DNA of 64,000 nucleotides, from contig DASVPY010000098.1 in assembly GCA_036389395.1 (NCBI GenBank), positions 88,022 to 152,021 on the forward strand. Direction: 5' to 3'. The stretch is from QHXQ01 sp036389395 (GTDB taxonomy: Bacteria; Acidobacteriota; Blastocatellia; Pyrinomonadales; Pyrinomonadaceae). The position numbers and the translations under genes were made by a program. The first letter of the stretch is position 1. The number at the start of each line of letters is the position of its first letter. The notes under the pieces are model-generated. The model ran no database searches. It had not been told where the DNA came from and was given only the letters and a program-made list of their open reading frames with translations. Positions 49,617 through 56,748 of this stretch are shown here, one piece after another.

Positions 49617-50423
49617 CTAGTCGATCTTGATGGCGATGGTGTGGAGCGTGTCCACGATGAGGACGGCGATGGGCGGGTAGAGCAGGAGTTCGGGGCGCAC
49701 CTGCGGCGCGAAGAAGCCGGGCACTTCGCTCAGGATCAGGGTGTACATCTGGCTGCCGACAAGCAGCCCGGCGGCGAGGCTGATCATGTAGCCGAGCACG
49801 AGGAAGGTCGAGGCGGCGAAGCGCGTGAACGGCTTGTCGGGCCGCTCCTCGTCGCGCATGATCGAGTCGTGGATCGTGCTCGGCTGGTAGGTGTAGTGCT
49901 CGAAGCCGGCGCGCAGCCGCGTGAAGAGTTGCCACAAGCCCAGCAGGAACAGCGACACCAGCACGGCGCGCGAGACGACGTGCATGCCGTCCCACAGCCG
50001 CGGCTTGAACATGGCGACGAAGAAGGTCGAGAGGAAGAGCGAGACGATGGTGAAGACCGCCTGCTGGAGCGCGAAGGTCTCGCGCCGCTCGGCGTCGATC
50101 ATCTCGTCCACGATCTTGTCGAGCCGCGCCTGCGCCGTCACCTGCCGCATCCGGCGCGCGTGCGGGTTGTTCGATTGCAGCACCGAGCCGCCGCGCGTGA
50201 ACCCGCTGGCGAGCCGCGTGAGTTGGCCGTCGTAGTAGGCGCGCTCCTGCGGGTCGCTGAGCGTGCGGTAGGCGAGCGAGAGGAGCGCGAACTCGCGGGC
50301 CGCCTGCTCCGAGCCGCCGTTCACGTCCGGGTGGCGCTGGCGCGCTAGCCGGCGGTAGGCGGTCTTGACCTCCGCGGCGGAGGCGTTCCGCTTGACGCCC
50401 AGAATCTTGTAGTAGTCGAGCAC
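49617..50423 (-). CDS. Membrane-anchored J-domain protein
   Basis: 268 residues from a GTG at 50423. The first 65 residues form a J domain: YYKILGVKRNASAAEVKTAY in part, then the invariant HPD (RHPDVNG) that stimulates DnaK ATPase. The remaining 200 residues contain about four hydrophobic segments and no Gly/Phe or zinc-finger parts of DnaJ. It would recruit DnaK to the membrane. The client is unknown. Confidence 0.9.
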   Translation of the reverse strand: MLDYYKILGVKRNASAAEVKTAYRRLARQRHPDVNGGSEQAAREFALLSLAYRTLSDPQERAYYDGQLTRLASGFTRGGSVLQSNNPHARRMRQVTAQARLDKIVDEMIDAERRETFALQQAVFTIVSLFLSTFFVAMFKPRLWDGMHVVSRAVLVSLFLLGLWQLFTRLRAGFEHYTYQPSTIHDSIMRDEERPDKPFTRFAASTFLVLGYMISLAAGLLVGSQMYTLILSEVPGFFAPQVRPELLLYPPIAVLIVDTLHTIAIKID

Positions 50424-50804
50424 TGCGATAAATCCCCGGATGCGCTACGGGCTGGCGTTGAGCCGCAGCGTATTAGACGCGCCCCCGGCGGGAAGGGTTC
50501 AACCCGTGGCGACAATATAACACTTTTCCGCGGATTCGTCTCGCCGCTTGTTCGGCAGGTCGGGGACTGGAATTGAACTGACCCGGCGGGCGCTCGTGAG
50601 GGGAGCCAAAGGGCGGGCGCTTTAGTCTCGGGACCCTGCCGAGACGGGGGCAAGGACATTTTTTATTTGGTGCCCCGCGCCCTTTGGCTCGACCGACCTA
50701 GTGCAACGCTTATGCCAACGCGACGCTCGCCCGCCCCGACAGAAATCCGCAACGAATTGCGCATTTATCGCTACAATTTTCCGGCCGGGCGTGGGTCGTG
50801 CGTC

Positions 50805-50839
50805 CACATATGTGCACAGTGTTGTCTACACTTGTAGAC
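50805..50839. promoter_or_regulatory. Cluster of dyad symmetries, candidate operator
   Basis: CACATATGTG (50805-50814), TGTGCACA (50811-50818) and GTCTACA-CT-TGTAGAC (50824-50839) lie within 35 bp in the 519-bp gap between pepA and the J-domain gene. The rest of that gap (50424-50800) shows nothing assignable. Confidence 0.4.
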
Positions 50840-50871
50840 ACTGCCCGACCGGCGAGGTGCGGGGCACGGGG

Positions 50872-50909
50872 ACAAAACAGCGAAAGGCGCTGGCCTGAGC
50901 CAGACGCCT
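50872..50909 (-). terminator. Probable terminator after pepA
   Basis: On the minus strand AGGCGTCTGGC and GCCAGCGCCT pair around TCAG with one bulge, followed by TTCGCTGTTTTGT. Confidence 0.65.
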
Positions 50910-50942
50910 CTCTGAGCCTGCACCGGCTGTGCCGCCGCAAGT

Positions 50943-52466
50943 TTAGCTCTGCGCGCCCGCGGCCGCGCGTTCGATCAGGCGCAGCAGCGTGCGCACGGCG
51001 ACGCCGGTCGGCCCCTTGGCGCGGTAGGGCTTGGCCTCGTCGCCCCAGGCCGTGCCGGCGATGTCCAGGTGCGCCCAGGACAAGCCCTCGGCGAACTCCT
51101 TGAGGAAGGCGGCGGCCGTGATCGTGCCGGCCTTGCGCCCGCCGACGTTCTTGATGTCGGCGATGTCCGACTTGATCTGCTTCGAGTACTCCTTGTCGAG
51201 CGGCAACTGCCAGAACTTTTCGCCGACCTCGCGCCCCGCCGCGATCAACTCGTCAATGAGCGCCTGATCCGTGCCGAGGACGCCGGTGTTCACGTCGCCC
51301 AGGGCGATGGAGACCGCGCCGGTCAGCGTCGCCATGTCCACGACGCGGGTCGCGCCGAGTTTTTTGGCGTAGAGGATGGCGTCGGCGAGGATGAGGCGGC
51401 CTTCGGCGTCTGTGTTGATGACCTCGATGCTCTTGCCGTTCATGGCGCGCACCACGTCGCCGGGCTTGGTCGCCTTACCGGACGGCATGTTCTCGGTCGC
51501 CGGCACGACGCCGAGCAGCGGCATCGGCGGCTTGAGTTGCGCGACGGCGCGCATGACGCCGACGACGGTCGCGCCGCCCGTCATGTCGTACTTCATCAAC
51601 TCCATGTTCTCGCCCGGCTTGAGCGAGATGCCGCCCGTGTCGAACGTGACGCCCTTGCCCACGAGCGCCAGCAACTCGCCCTTGCCGTCACCGCCCGACT
51701 GTCCCGCGGGCGTGTACTTCAAGATGATCAGCTTCGGCGGCTCCTCCGACCCGCGGGCGACGCTCAGGAGCGACCCCATCCCTAGCTGCTCCATCTGCTC
51801 GCGGTCGAGCACGTCGTACTCCAAGCCGAACTCTTCGGCGACGGCGCGCGCGCGCTCGGCCAAGATCGTGGGCGTCATGTACGCGCCCGGCTCGTTCGCC
51901 AGGTCGCGCGTGAAGTTGACCGACTCGCCGACGACGCGCCCGCGCTCCGCGCCGCGCTTGACGGCGGCCTCGTCCGCGCCCGGCGCGACGACCACGAAAC
52001 GCTCGACCCGCCGTTCCTCCTTCTCGACCGTGCGGTACTTGTCCGGCTCGAACAGCCCCATCGTCGCGCCCTCGACGGCCGCGGCCGCGGCGCGCTCCGG
52101 CTCGCCGCCCTCGGCGCGCAGGACGAAGCCGACCGACTTCACGTTGCGCGCGCGCAGGGCGCGCACGGCCGCGCCGGCCGTCTGCGCCACCTGCGCCGCG
52201 GTGTAAGCGTCGCGCTCGCCCGCGCCGACCAGGAGCAGCCGCGTCGCCTTCAGGCTGCCGCGCCCCGCGCCCAAATGCACGAAGGCCGTCTCGCCCTCTT
52301 TGCCCTTCAGCTCTTCGGCCTCGATGATGGACTTGAGCAGCCCGCCGGTGGCGGCGTCCAACTCCTGCAAGACGCCCTCGTCGGCGCGCTCGTCCTTAAA
52401 CACGGCGACGGCGAGCGCCTGCACGTCCGCGTCGGTGAAACTTCCGCCACTCGTCTGAATCTCCAT
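50943..52466 (-). CDS. pepA: Leucyl aminopeptidase (M17)
   Basis: A 507-residue cytosolic metalloaminopeptidase that trims N-terminal residues from peptides. The start at 52466 has AAGGAGAGA-like bases upstream. The M17 signature NTDAEGRL is present. The two-metal site residues lie in VGKGVTFDTGGISLKP and YDMTGGA, with Lys and Asp in the usual places. The N-terminal macro-like domain is complete. smpB lies 26 bp upstream on the same strand. Confidence 0.95.
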   Translation of the reverse strand: MEIQTSGGSFTDADVQALAVAVFKDERADEGVLQELDAATGGLLKSIIEAEELKGKEGETAFVHLGAGRGSLKATRLLLVGAGERDAYTAAQVAQTAGAAVRALRARNVKSVGFVLRAEGGEPERAAAAAVEGATMGLFEPDKYRTVEKEERRVERFVVVAPGADEAAVKRGAERGRVVGESVNFTRDLANEPGAYMTPTILAERARAVAEEFGLEYDVLDREQMEQLGMGSLLSVARGSEEPPKLIILKYTPAGQSGGDGKGELLALVGKGVTFDTGGISLKPGENMELMKYDMTGGATVVGVMRAVAQLKPPMPLLGVVPATENMPSGKATKPGDVVRAMNGKSIEVINTDAEGRLILADAILYAKKLGATRVVDMATLTGAVSIALGDVNTGVLGTDQALIDELIAAGREVGEKFWQLPLDKEYSKQIKSDIADIKNVGGRKAGTITAAAFLKEFAEGLSWAHLDIAGTAWGDEAKPYRAKGPTGVAVRTLLRLIERAAAGAQS

Positions 52467-52492
52467 CTGTCTCTCCTGACGATCTCAATCGC

Positions 52493-52954
52493 TCATCTGT
52501 TACGCTCTTTCAACTGCGCGCGCGTCTCGCGCTCGACCGTGCGGCGCATCTCCGTCTCGCGCTTGTCGTACAACTTCTTGCCGCGCGCGACGCCCACTTC
52601 GAGCTTGACGTGCCCGCGCTTGAGGTAGACGCGCGTGACGACGAGCGTCATGCCCTTGACGGTCGCGGCCTCTTCGAGCCGGTCGATCTCGCGCCGGTGG
52701 AGCAGCAGCTTGCGCGTACGCACGGGGTCGTGGTTCTCGCGGTTGCCGTAAGCATACGGCGAGATGTGCGCGTTGAACAACCACGCCTCGCCGCCGCGCA
52801 CCGCGACGTAGGAGTCCTTCAACTGGACGTGCCCGGCGCGCACGCTCTTGACCTCCGTGCCCGTCAGCGCCACGCCCGCCTCGTACTTGTCCTCAATGTG
52901 GTACTCGTGAAACGCCGCGCGGTTCGTGAGCAGCACCTTAGCTTCAGCCGACAT
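52493..52954 (-). CDS. smpB: SsrA-binding protein SmpB
   Basis: A 153-residue partner of tmRNA in rescuing stalled ribosomes. Clear family segments: NRAAFHEYHIEDKYEAGVAL (N-terminal part), GTEVKSVRAGHVQLKDSYV, and LYDKRETEMRRTVERETR in the basic C-terminal tail that enters the mRNA channel. Length is standard. No tmRNA gene is seen in the window. Confidence 0.96.
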   Translation of the reverse strand: MSAEAKVLLTNRAAFHEYHIEDKYEAGVALTGTEVKSVRAGHVQLKDSYVAVRGGEAWLFNAHISPYAYGNRENHDPVRTRKLLLHRREIDRLEEAATVKGMTLVVTRVYLKRGHVKLEVGVARGKKLYDKRETEMRRTVERETRAQLKERNR

Positions 52955-52966
52955 GATTTAAAGACT

Positions 52967-53070
52967 ATCCGTTGTCCGTAGTTAGTTGTCCGTTGTTCTT
53001 CGTCACGTCAGTTGCGGCTCGAAGTTGAACGAGCAAGTCACGTCACAAGAACAACGGACAACCAACAACT
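52967..53070. repeat. GTCCGTTG heptamer inverted repeat
   Basis: CCGTTGTCCGTAGTTAGTTG and further GTCCGTTGTTCTT words (52969-53001) face AAGAACAACGGACAACCAAC (53047-53066). It separates gpsA from smpB. Confidence 0.88.
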
Positions 53071-53072
53071 TT

Positions 53073-54158
53073 TCATTCTTCGCCCCGCGGCGGCCGCGCC
53101 ATCAGTTCTGCGACCGCCTCGGCCGCGCCCCGCCCTTCGTACAGCACCGCGTAGACCTGCTCGGTGATCGGCATCTCGACGCCGACCCGGCCCGCCAGGA
53201 GCTTGACGGCGCGCGTGGTGCGCACGCCCTCGGCGACCTCGCGCATCCCGGCGAGAATCTCTTCGAGCTTGCGCCCGCGCCCCAACTCCTGCCCGACGTA
53301 GCGGTTGCGCGACAGCCCGCCCGTGCAGGTCAGCACGAGGTCGCCGAGGCCCGCGAGGCCCGCCAGCGTCGCGGGCTGCGCGCCCTGCGTGCGGGCCAGC
53401 CTGACGATCTCGGCCAGCCCGCGTGTGATCAGTGCGGCGAGGGGGTTCGCCCCCAATCCTAACCCAGAGACCATGCCCGCCGCCACCGCGATCACGTTCT
53501 TGACCGCGCCGCCCAGCTCCGCCCCGGCCACGTCCGCGCTCGTGTAGACGCGCAGGTTCGCGTGACCGAGCGCCGCCTGCACGGCGCGCGCCGCCTCGTC
53601 CGACTCGCTCGCCGCGACGACCGCCGTCGGCTGCCCCGCCGCGACCTCCTGCGCGAACGAAGGGCCGGTCAGGCAGACGAAGCGCGCCGCCGCCGCCGCG
53701 CCGAGCACGTCCGCGACGATCTCGGAGACGCGCCGCCCCGTCTCGATCTCTATGCCCTTCGTCGCGCTGACGAGCAGCGCACGGGCCGGCACGTCCGCCG
53801 CCACGCCGCGCAGCAACTCCCGCGTCGCGTGCGACGGCGCGGCCAAGATCACAAGGTCGGCCCCGCGCAACGCCGCGCCCGCGTCCGCCGTCGCGCGCAC
53901 GTCCCCCTCAAGCCTGTGCCCCGCGAGGTAGACACTGTTCACGCGCTCGCGGTTAATCGCCTCGACCACTTCCGCGTTGCGCGACCATAGACGCACCACG
54001 TGCCCCGCGCGCCCCGCCGACGCCCCCAGCGCCGTGCCCCACCCGCCCGCGCCCATGACAGCGACGCGGGAAGGGCTGAGGGCTGAGGGCTGAGGGCTGA
54101 AAGGCGAAGAGGGAGAGGTTGCAAGCTGTCCGCTGGCTTTTTCTTCTTCATCCCTCAT
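53073..54158 (-). CDS. gpsA: Glycerol-3-phosphate dehydrogenase [NAD(P)+]
   Basis: Makes sn-glycerol-3-phosphate for phospholipids. It is 361 residues from the ATG at 54158. The Rossmann motif is VAVMGAGGWGTALG, and further family segments are VSATKGIE, LTGPSFAQEV and ALGGAVKNVIAVAAG-like GAELGGAVKNVIA. Compared with the usual length of about 335, it carries a 30-residue N-terminal extension (RDEEEKASGQLATS onward, Ser/Pro-rich) encoded largely by a GGGCTGA heptamer array. No in-frame start exists between the array and the Rossmann motif. plsY lies just upstream, so the two lipid genes form a unit. Confidence 0.93.
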   Translation of the reverse strand: MRDEEEKASGQLATSPSSPFSPQPSALSPSRVAVMGAGGWGTALGASAGRAGHVVRLWSRNAEVVEAINRERVNSVYLAGHRLEGDVRATADAGAALRGADLVILAAPSHATRELLRGVAADVPARALLVSATKGIEIETGRRVSEIVADVLGAAAAARFVCLTGPSFAQEVAAGQPTAVVAASESDEAARAVQAALGHANLRVYTSADVAGAELGGAVKNVIAVAAGMVSGLGLGANPLAALITRGLAEIVRLARTQGAQPATLAGLAGLGDLVLTCTGGLSRNRYVGQELGRGRKLEEILAGMREVAEGVRTTRAVKLLAGRVGVEMPITEQVYAVLYEGRGAAEAVAELMARPPRGEE

Positions 54159-54181
54159 CCCTCACCCCTCAGCCCTTCAGC
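54071..54181. repeat. GGGCTGA heptamer inverted repeat spanning the gpsA start and plsY stop
   Basis: GGGCTGA words at 54075-54101 lie inside the gpsA coding sequence. The complementary CCCTCAT/CCCTCAG words at 54152-54180 contain both the plsY stop and the gpsA start. Confidence 0.9.
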
Positions 54182-54831
54182 TTGTTCTCCGTCCCGGCGC
54201 GCAGGCGGCCGATGTTGGCGCGGTGCATGTAGACGATGAGCGCGGCGCACGCGGCGGCGGCGACGAGCAGCGGCGCGAGGCGCGCGCCCGATCCGCGCCC
54301 GACGAGCCAGACCGCGAGCGGCATCAGCGCGGCGGCCGTGATCGAGCCGAGCGAGACGTAGCGCGTGCGCCAGACGAGCAGCAGGAAGACGCCCGCGACG
54401 AGCGCGACGGCCGCGGGCGCGAGCGCGAGAAAGACGCCCAAGCCCGTCGCCACGCCCTTCCCGCCGCGGAGGCCGAGCCACACGGGGAAACAGTGCCCGA
54501 CGACGACGGCGACGGCGGCCGCGGCCATCCACCAGTCGATCTCGGCCACCGGCCAACAGTTCATCCCGGCGGCCGGCCACCAGTTGCTACCGAAGCCGGG
54601 CGCGAGCAGCCAGCGCGCGAGGCAGACCGCGAGCACGCCCTTGGCGGCGTCGAGCAGGAGCGTCAGCAGACCGGCCCGACGGCCGGCGCGGCGCGTGACG
54701 TTGGTCGCGCCCGTGCCGCCCGATCCGGTCGCGCGCACGTCGCCGCCGCCCGACAGGCGCACGATCAGATAGCCGTACGGGATCGAGCCTAACAGGTAGG
54801 CGAGGAGGACGACGACGAGCGCGCGTGTCAT
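54169..54831 (-). CDS. plsY: Acyl-phosphate glycerol-3-phosphate acyltransferase PlsY
   Basis: First acylation step of phosphatidic acid synthesis, in the inner membrane. It is 220 residues from the ATG at 54831. The three family motifs are present: LGSIPYGYLIVRLSG, GSGGTGATNVTR with the phosphate-binding loop, and HCFPVWLGLRGGKGVATGLG. A Trp-rich insert of about 26 residues (GSNWWPAAGMNCWPVAEIDW in part) sits between the first two membrane helices and is encoded by imperfect 24-bp repeats (54535-54600). The last residues and stop codon are in the heptamer array. Confidence 0.94.
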   Translation of the reverse strand: MTRALVVVLLAYLLGSIPYGYLIVRLSGGGDVRATGSGGTGATNVTRRAGRRAGLLTLLLDAAKGVLAVCLARWLLAPGFGSNWWPAAGMNCWPVAEIDWWMAAAAVAVVVGHCFPVWLGLRGGKGVATGLGVFLALAPAAVALVAGVFLLLVWRTRYVSLGSITAAALMPLAVWLVGRGSGARLAPLLVAAAACAALIVYMHRANIGRLRAGTENKLKG

Positions 54832-54963
54832 GGACGGAGTCGGCGGCGCGAGGGTCTTGAAAGCCTGCGCGGCCGCGCGACTATAACAACCGGCCCGACC
54901 GCGCGGCAAGTCGCGCCGTATCTACCCGAACGCGGCGCGCGGCCGTCAGCGCGCGGCCATTGG

Positions 54964-54992
54964 TTGGCCGGCGCGGGCGCGTCTGGTATAAC
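54964..54992 (+). promoter_or_regulatory. Predicted sigma-70 promoter of the TIR gene
   Basis: TTGGCC at 54964-54969 and TATAAC at 54987-54992 with a 17-bp spacer. The leader would be about 45 nt. It should drive both the TIR and nSTAND genes. Confidence 0.6.
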
Positions 54993-55042
54993 CTGTGCGC
55001 CACCGACCGCCGTCAGCCGTCTCCGCACCGGAGTTTCTTGAC

Positions 55043-56548
55043 ATGAGTTTTCTGCCCGACTACAGCAACGACATCTTCATCAGCTACGCCCACAACGACA
55101 ACCTGCCGCTGCCCGGCACGCAGCAGGGCTGGATCGACACCTTCCACCAGTGGCTCGAACAGCGCCTCACCGTCTACCTCGGCGCGCGCCCCGCCATCTG
55201 GCGCGACCCCAAGCTGCAAGGCAACGACTTCTTCGCCGACGAACTGAAGGAGCGCGTGCCGCGCGTCGCCGTGCTCATCTCGGTCTTCTCCAAGAGCTAC
55301 GTCAACTCCGAGTGGTGCAAGCGCGAGGTACAATGGTTCTTCGAGGTCGCGCAGCAGCAGGGCGGCATCCGGCAGAACAACAAGGCGCGCATCTTCAAGA
55401 TCATCAAGAACCCCGTCCCGCTCGACACGCACCCGCCGGAGATTCGGGACATGACCGGCTATCAGTTCTACTACAACGAGGAGCAGTCGGGCCGCCCGCG
55501 CGAGCTGAGCGACTTGGGGCCGCAGGCCATCAGGTTCTACCAACGCGTCGAGGACGTGGCGCAGGACATCTCGCAACTGCTCGAAGAGTTGCGCGACGGC
55601 GCGGCGCAGCAGACCGGCACGACCGTCTATCTGGCGCGCACGACCCACGATCTTAGCGAGCAGTACGACAGCGTCCGGCGCGAGCTTCAGGCGCGCGGCC
55701 ACCTCGTCCTGCCCGACCGCGAACTGCCCGACTACGGGCCTGAGTTCGTCCGCGCCGTGCGCGAAGACTTGCAGCGCGCGAAGTTGTCCGTCCACCTCGT
55801 CGGCGCGCACTACGGCCTCGTGCCCGAAGCCGCCGACCGCTCAGTCGTGCAGTTGCAGAACGAGCTGGCGGCCGAGCGCAGCGCCGAGGACGACTCGTTC
55901 CAGCGCCTCATCTGGATACCCGAACGCGTCGAGATCAAGGAAGACCGCCAGGCCGCTTACGTCGAGTTGTTGGAGAACGACCCCGACGCGCAGCGCGGCG
56001 CTGACGTAATGCGCTCGACGCTCGAAGACTTCAAGACCTACGTGCAGGACAAGCTCGAAGTGATCCTGCGCCCGCCCGCGCAGCCCGCCGCGCATGCCGC
56101 GCCACAAGCCGCGGCCGTCGCCGCCGACACAGGCCCGCCCCGCGTCTATCTCATCTGCGACCGCGCGGACTACGACGCCGTCGCGCCGCTCGAAGACTTC
56201 CTCTTCGAGCAGGGCTGCGAGGTCGTGCTGCCGCTGATGGAGGGCGACGAGGCGGACGTGCGCCGCGACCACGAGCAGAACCTCGTCGCGTGCGACGCGG
56301 CGGTCATCTACTACGGCACGCCGGGCGAGCCGTGGCTGCGCACCAAGCAGGCCGATCTGCAAAAGGCCGCGGGTCTCGGGCGCACGCGCCCGATGCGCGC
56401 CAAGGCCGTCTACGTCGCCGGCCCCGAGACGCCGCAGAAGCAACGCTTCCGCACACACGAGGCGCTCGTCGTCCGCAACTTCGGCGACTTCGCGCCCGAA
56501 GGCTTGCAGCCTTTCGTCAACACGGTGAAGGAAGCGAGGGGCAAATAG
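55043..56548 (+). CDS. TIR-domain protein with DUF4062-like and third Rossmann-like domains
   Basis: A 501-residue protein from the ATG at 55043. Residues 1-150 form a TIR domain: DIFISYAHND, then VLISVFSKSYVNSEWCKREV, with the SxWCxxE motif whose glutamate (Glu95) is catalytic in TIR NADases. Residues about 190-345 resemble DUF4062 (TTVYLARTTHDLSEQYDSVR). Residues about 370-500 form a third TIR-like or nucleotide-handling fold (RVYLICDRADYDAVAPLEDF). There is no signal peptide. It is paired with the downstream nSTAND gene, which suggests that NAD+ cleavage or nucleotide signalling is controlled by the STAND partner. This is an inference from families. Confidence 0.88.
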   Translation: MSFLPDYSNDIFISYAHNDNLPLPGTQQGWIDTFHQWLEQRLTVYLGARPAIWRDPKLQGNDFFADELKERVPRVAVLISVFSKSYVNSEWCKREVQWFFEVAQQQGGIRQNNKARIFKIIKNPVPLDTHPPEIRDMTGYQFYYNEEQSGRPRELSDLGPQAIRFYQRVEDVAQDISQLLEELRDGAAQQTGTTVYLARTTHDLSEQYDSVRRELQARGHLVLPDRELPDYGPEFVRAVREDLQRAKLSVHLVGAHYGLVPEAADRSVVQLQNELAAERSAEDDSFQRLIWIPERVEIKEDRQAAYVELLENDPDAQRGADVMRSTLEDFKTYVQDKLEVILRPPAQPAAHAAPQAAAVAADTGPPRVYLICDRADYDAVAPLEDFLFEQGCEVVLPLMEGDEADVRRDHEQNLVACDAAVIYYGTPGEPWLRTKQADLQKAAGLGRTRPMRAKAVYVAGPETPQKQRFRTHEALVVRNFGDFAPEGLQPFVNTVKEARGK

Positions 56549-56551
56549 CAG

Positions 56552-56735
56552 AGGTCAGGAGTCAGAAGCCAGAAGCCAGAAGGAAATGCAGACCGCCCGA
56601 ATAATGACTTTCGCAGCGCGCCGCGCGACTTCCTGCTTCCGGCTTCTGACCCCTGGCCCTTGTCTTCTAACTCCCGGCTTCCGGTTGCCTTCTTCCGGCT
56701 TCTGGCTTCTGGCTTCTGACTCCTGTCTTCTTTCA
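56552..56735. repeat. GTCAGAA heptamer inverted repeat between the TIR and nSTAND genes
   Basis: GTCAGGAGTCAGAAGCCAG (56554-56582) faces a longer CTTCTGG/CTTCCGG array (56633-56733). A hairpin here would separate the two halves of a bicistronic transcript. Confidence 0.92.
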
Positions 56736-56748
56736 AGGAACCGCACCA

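Noticed and set aside
50560..50720. A possible tRNA in the gap between the J-domain gene and pepA
   Set aside because: Some GGTTC-like and acceptor-like words are present, but no cloverleaf with matching arms could be built.
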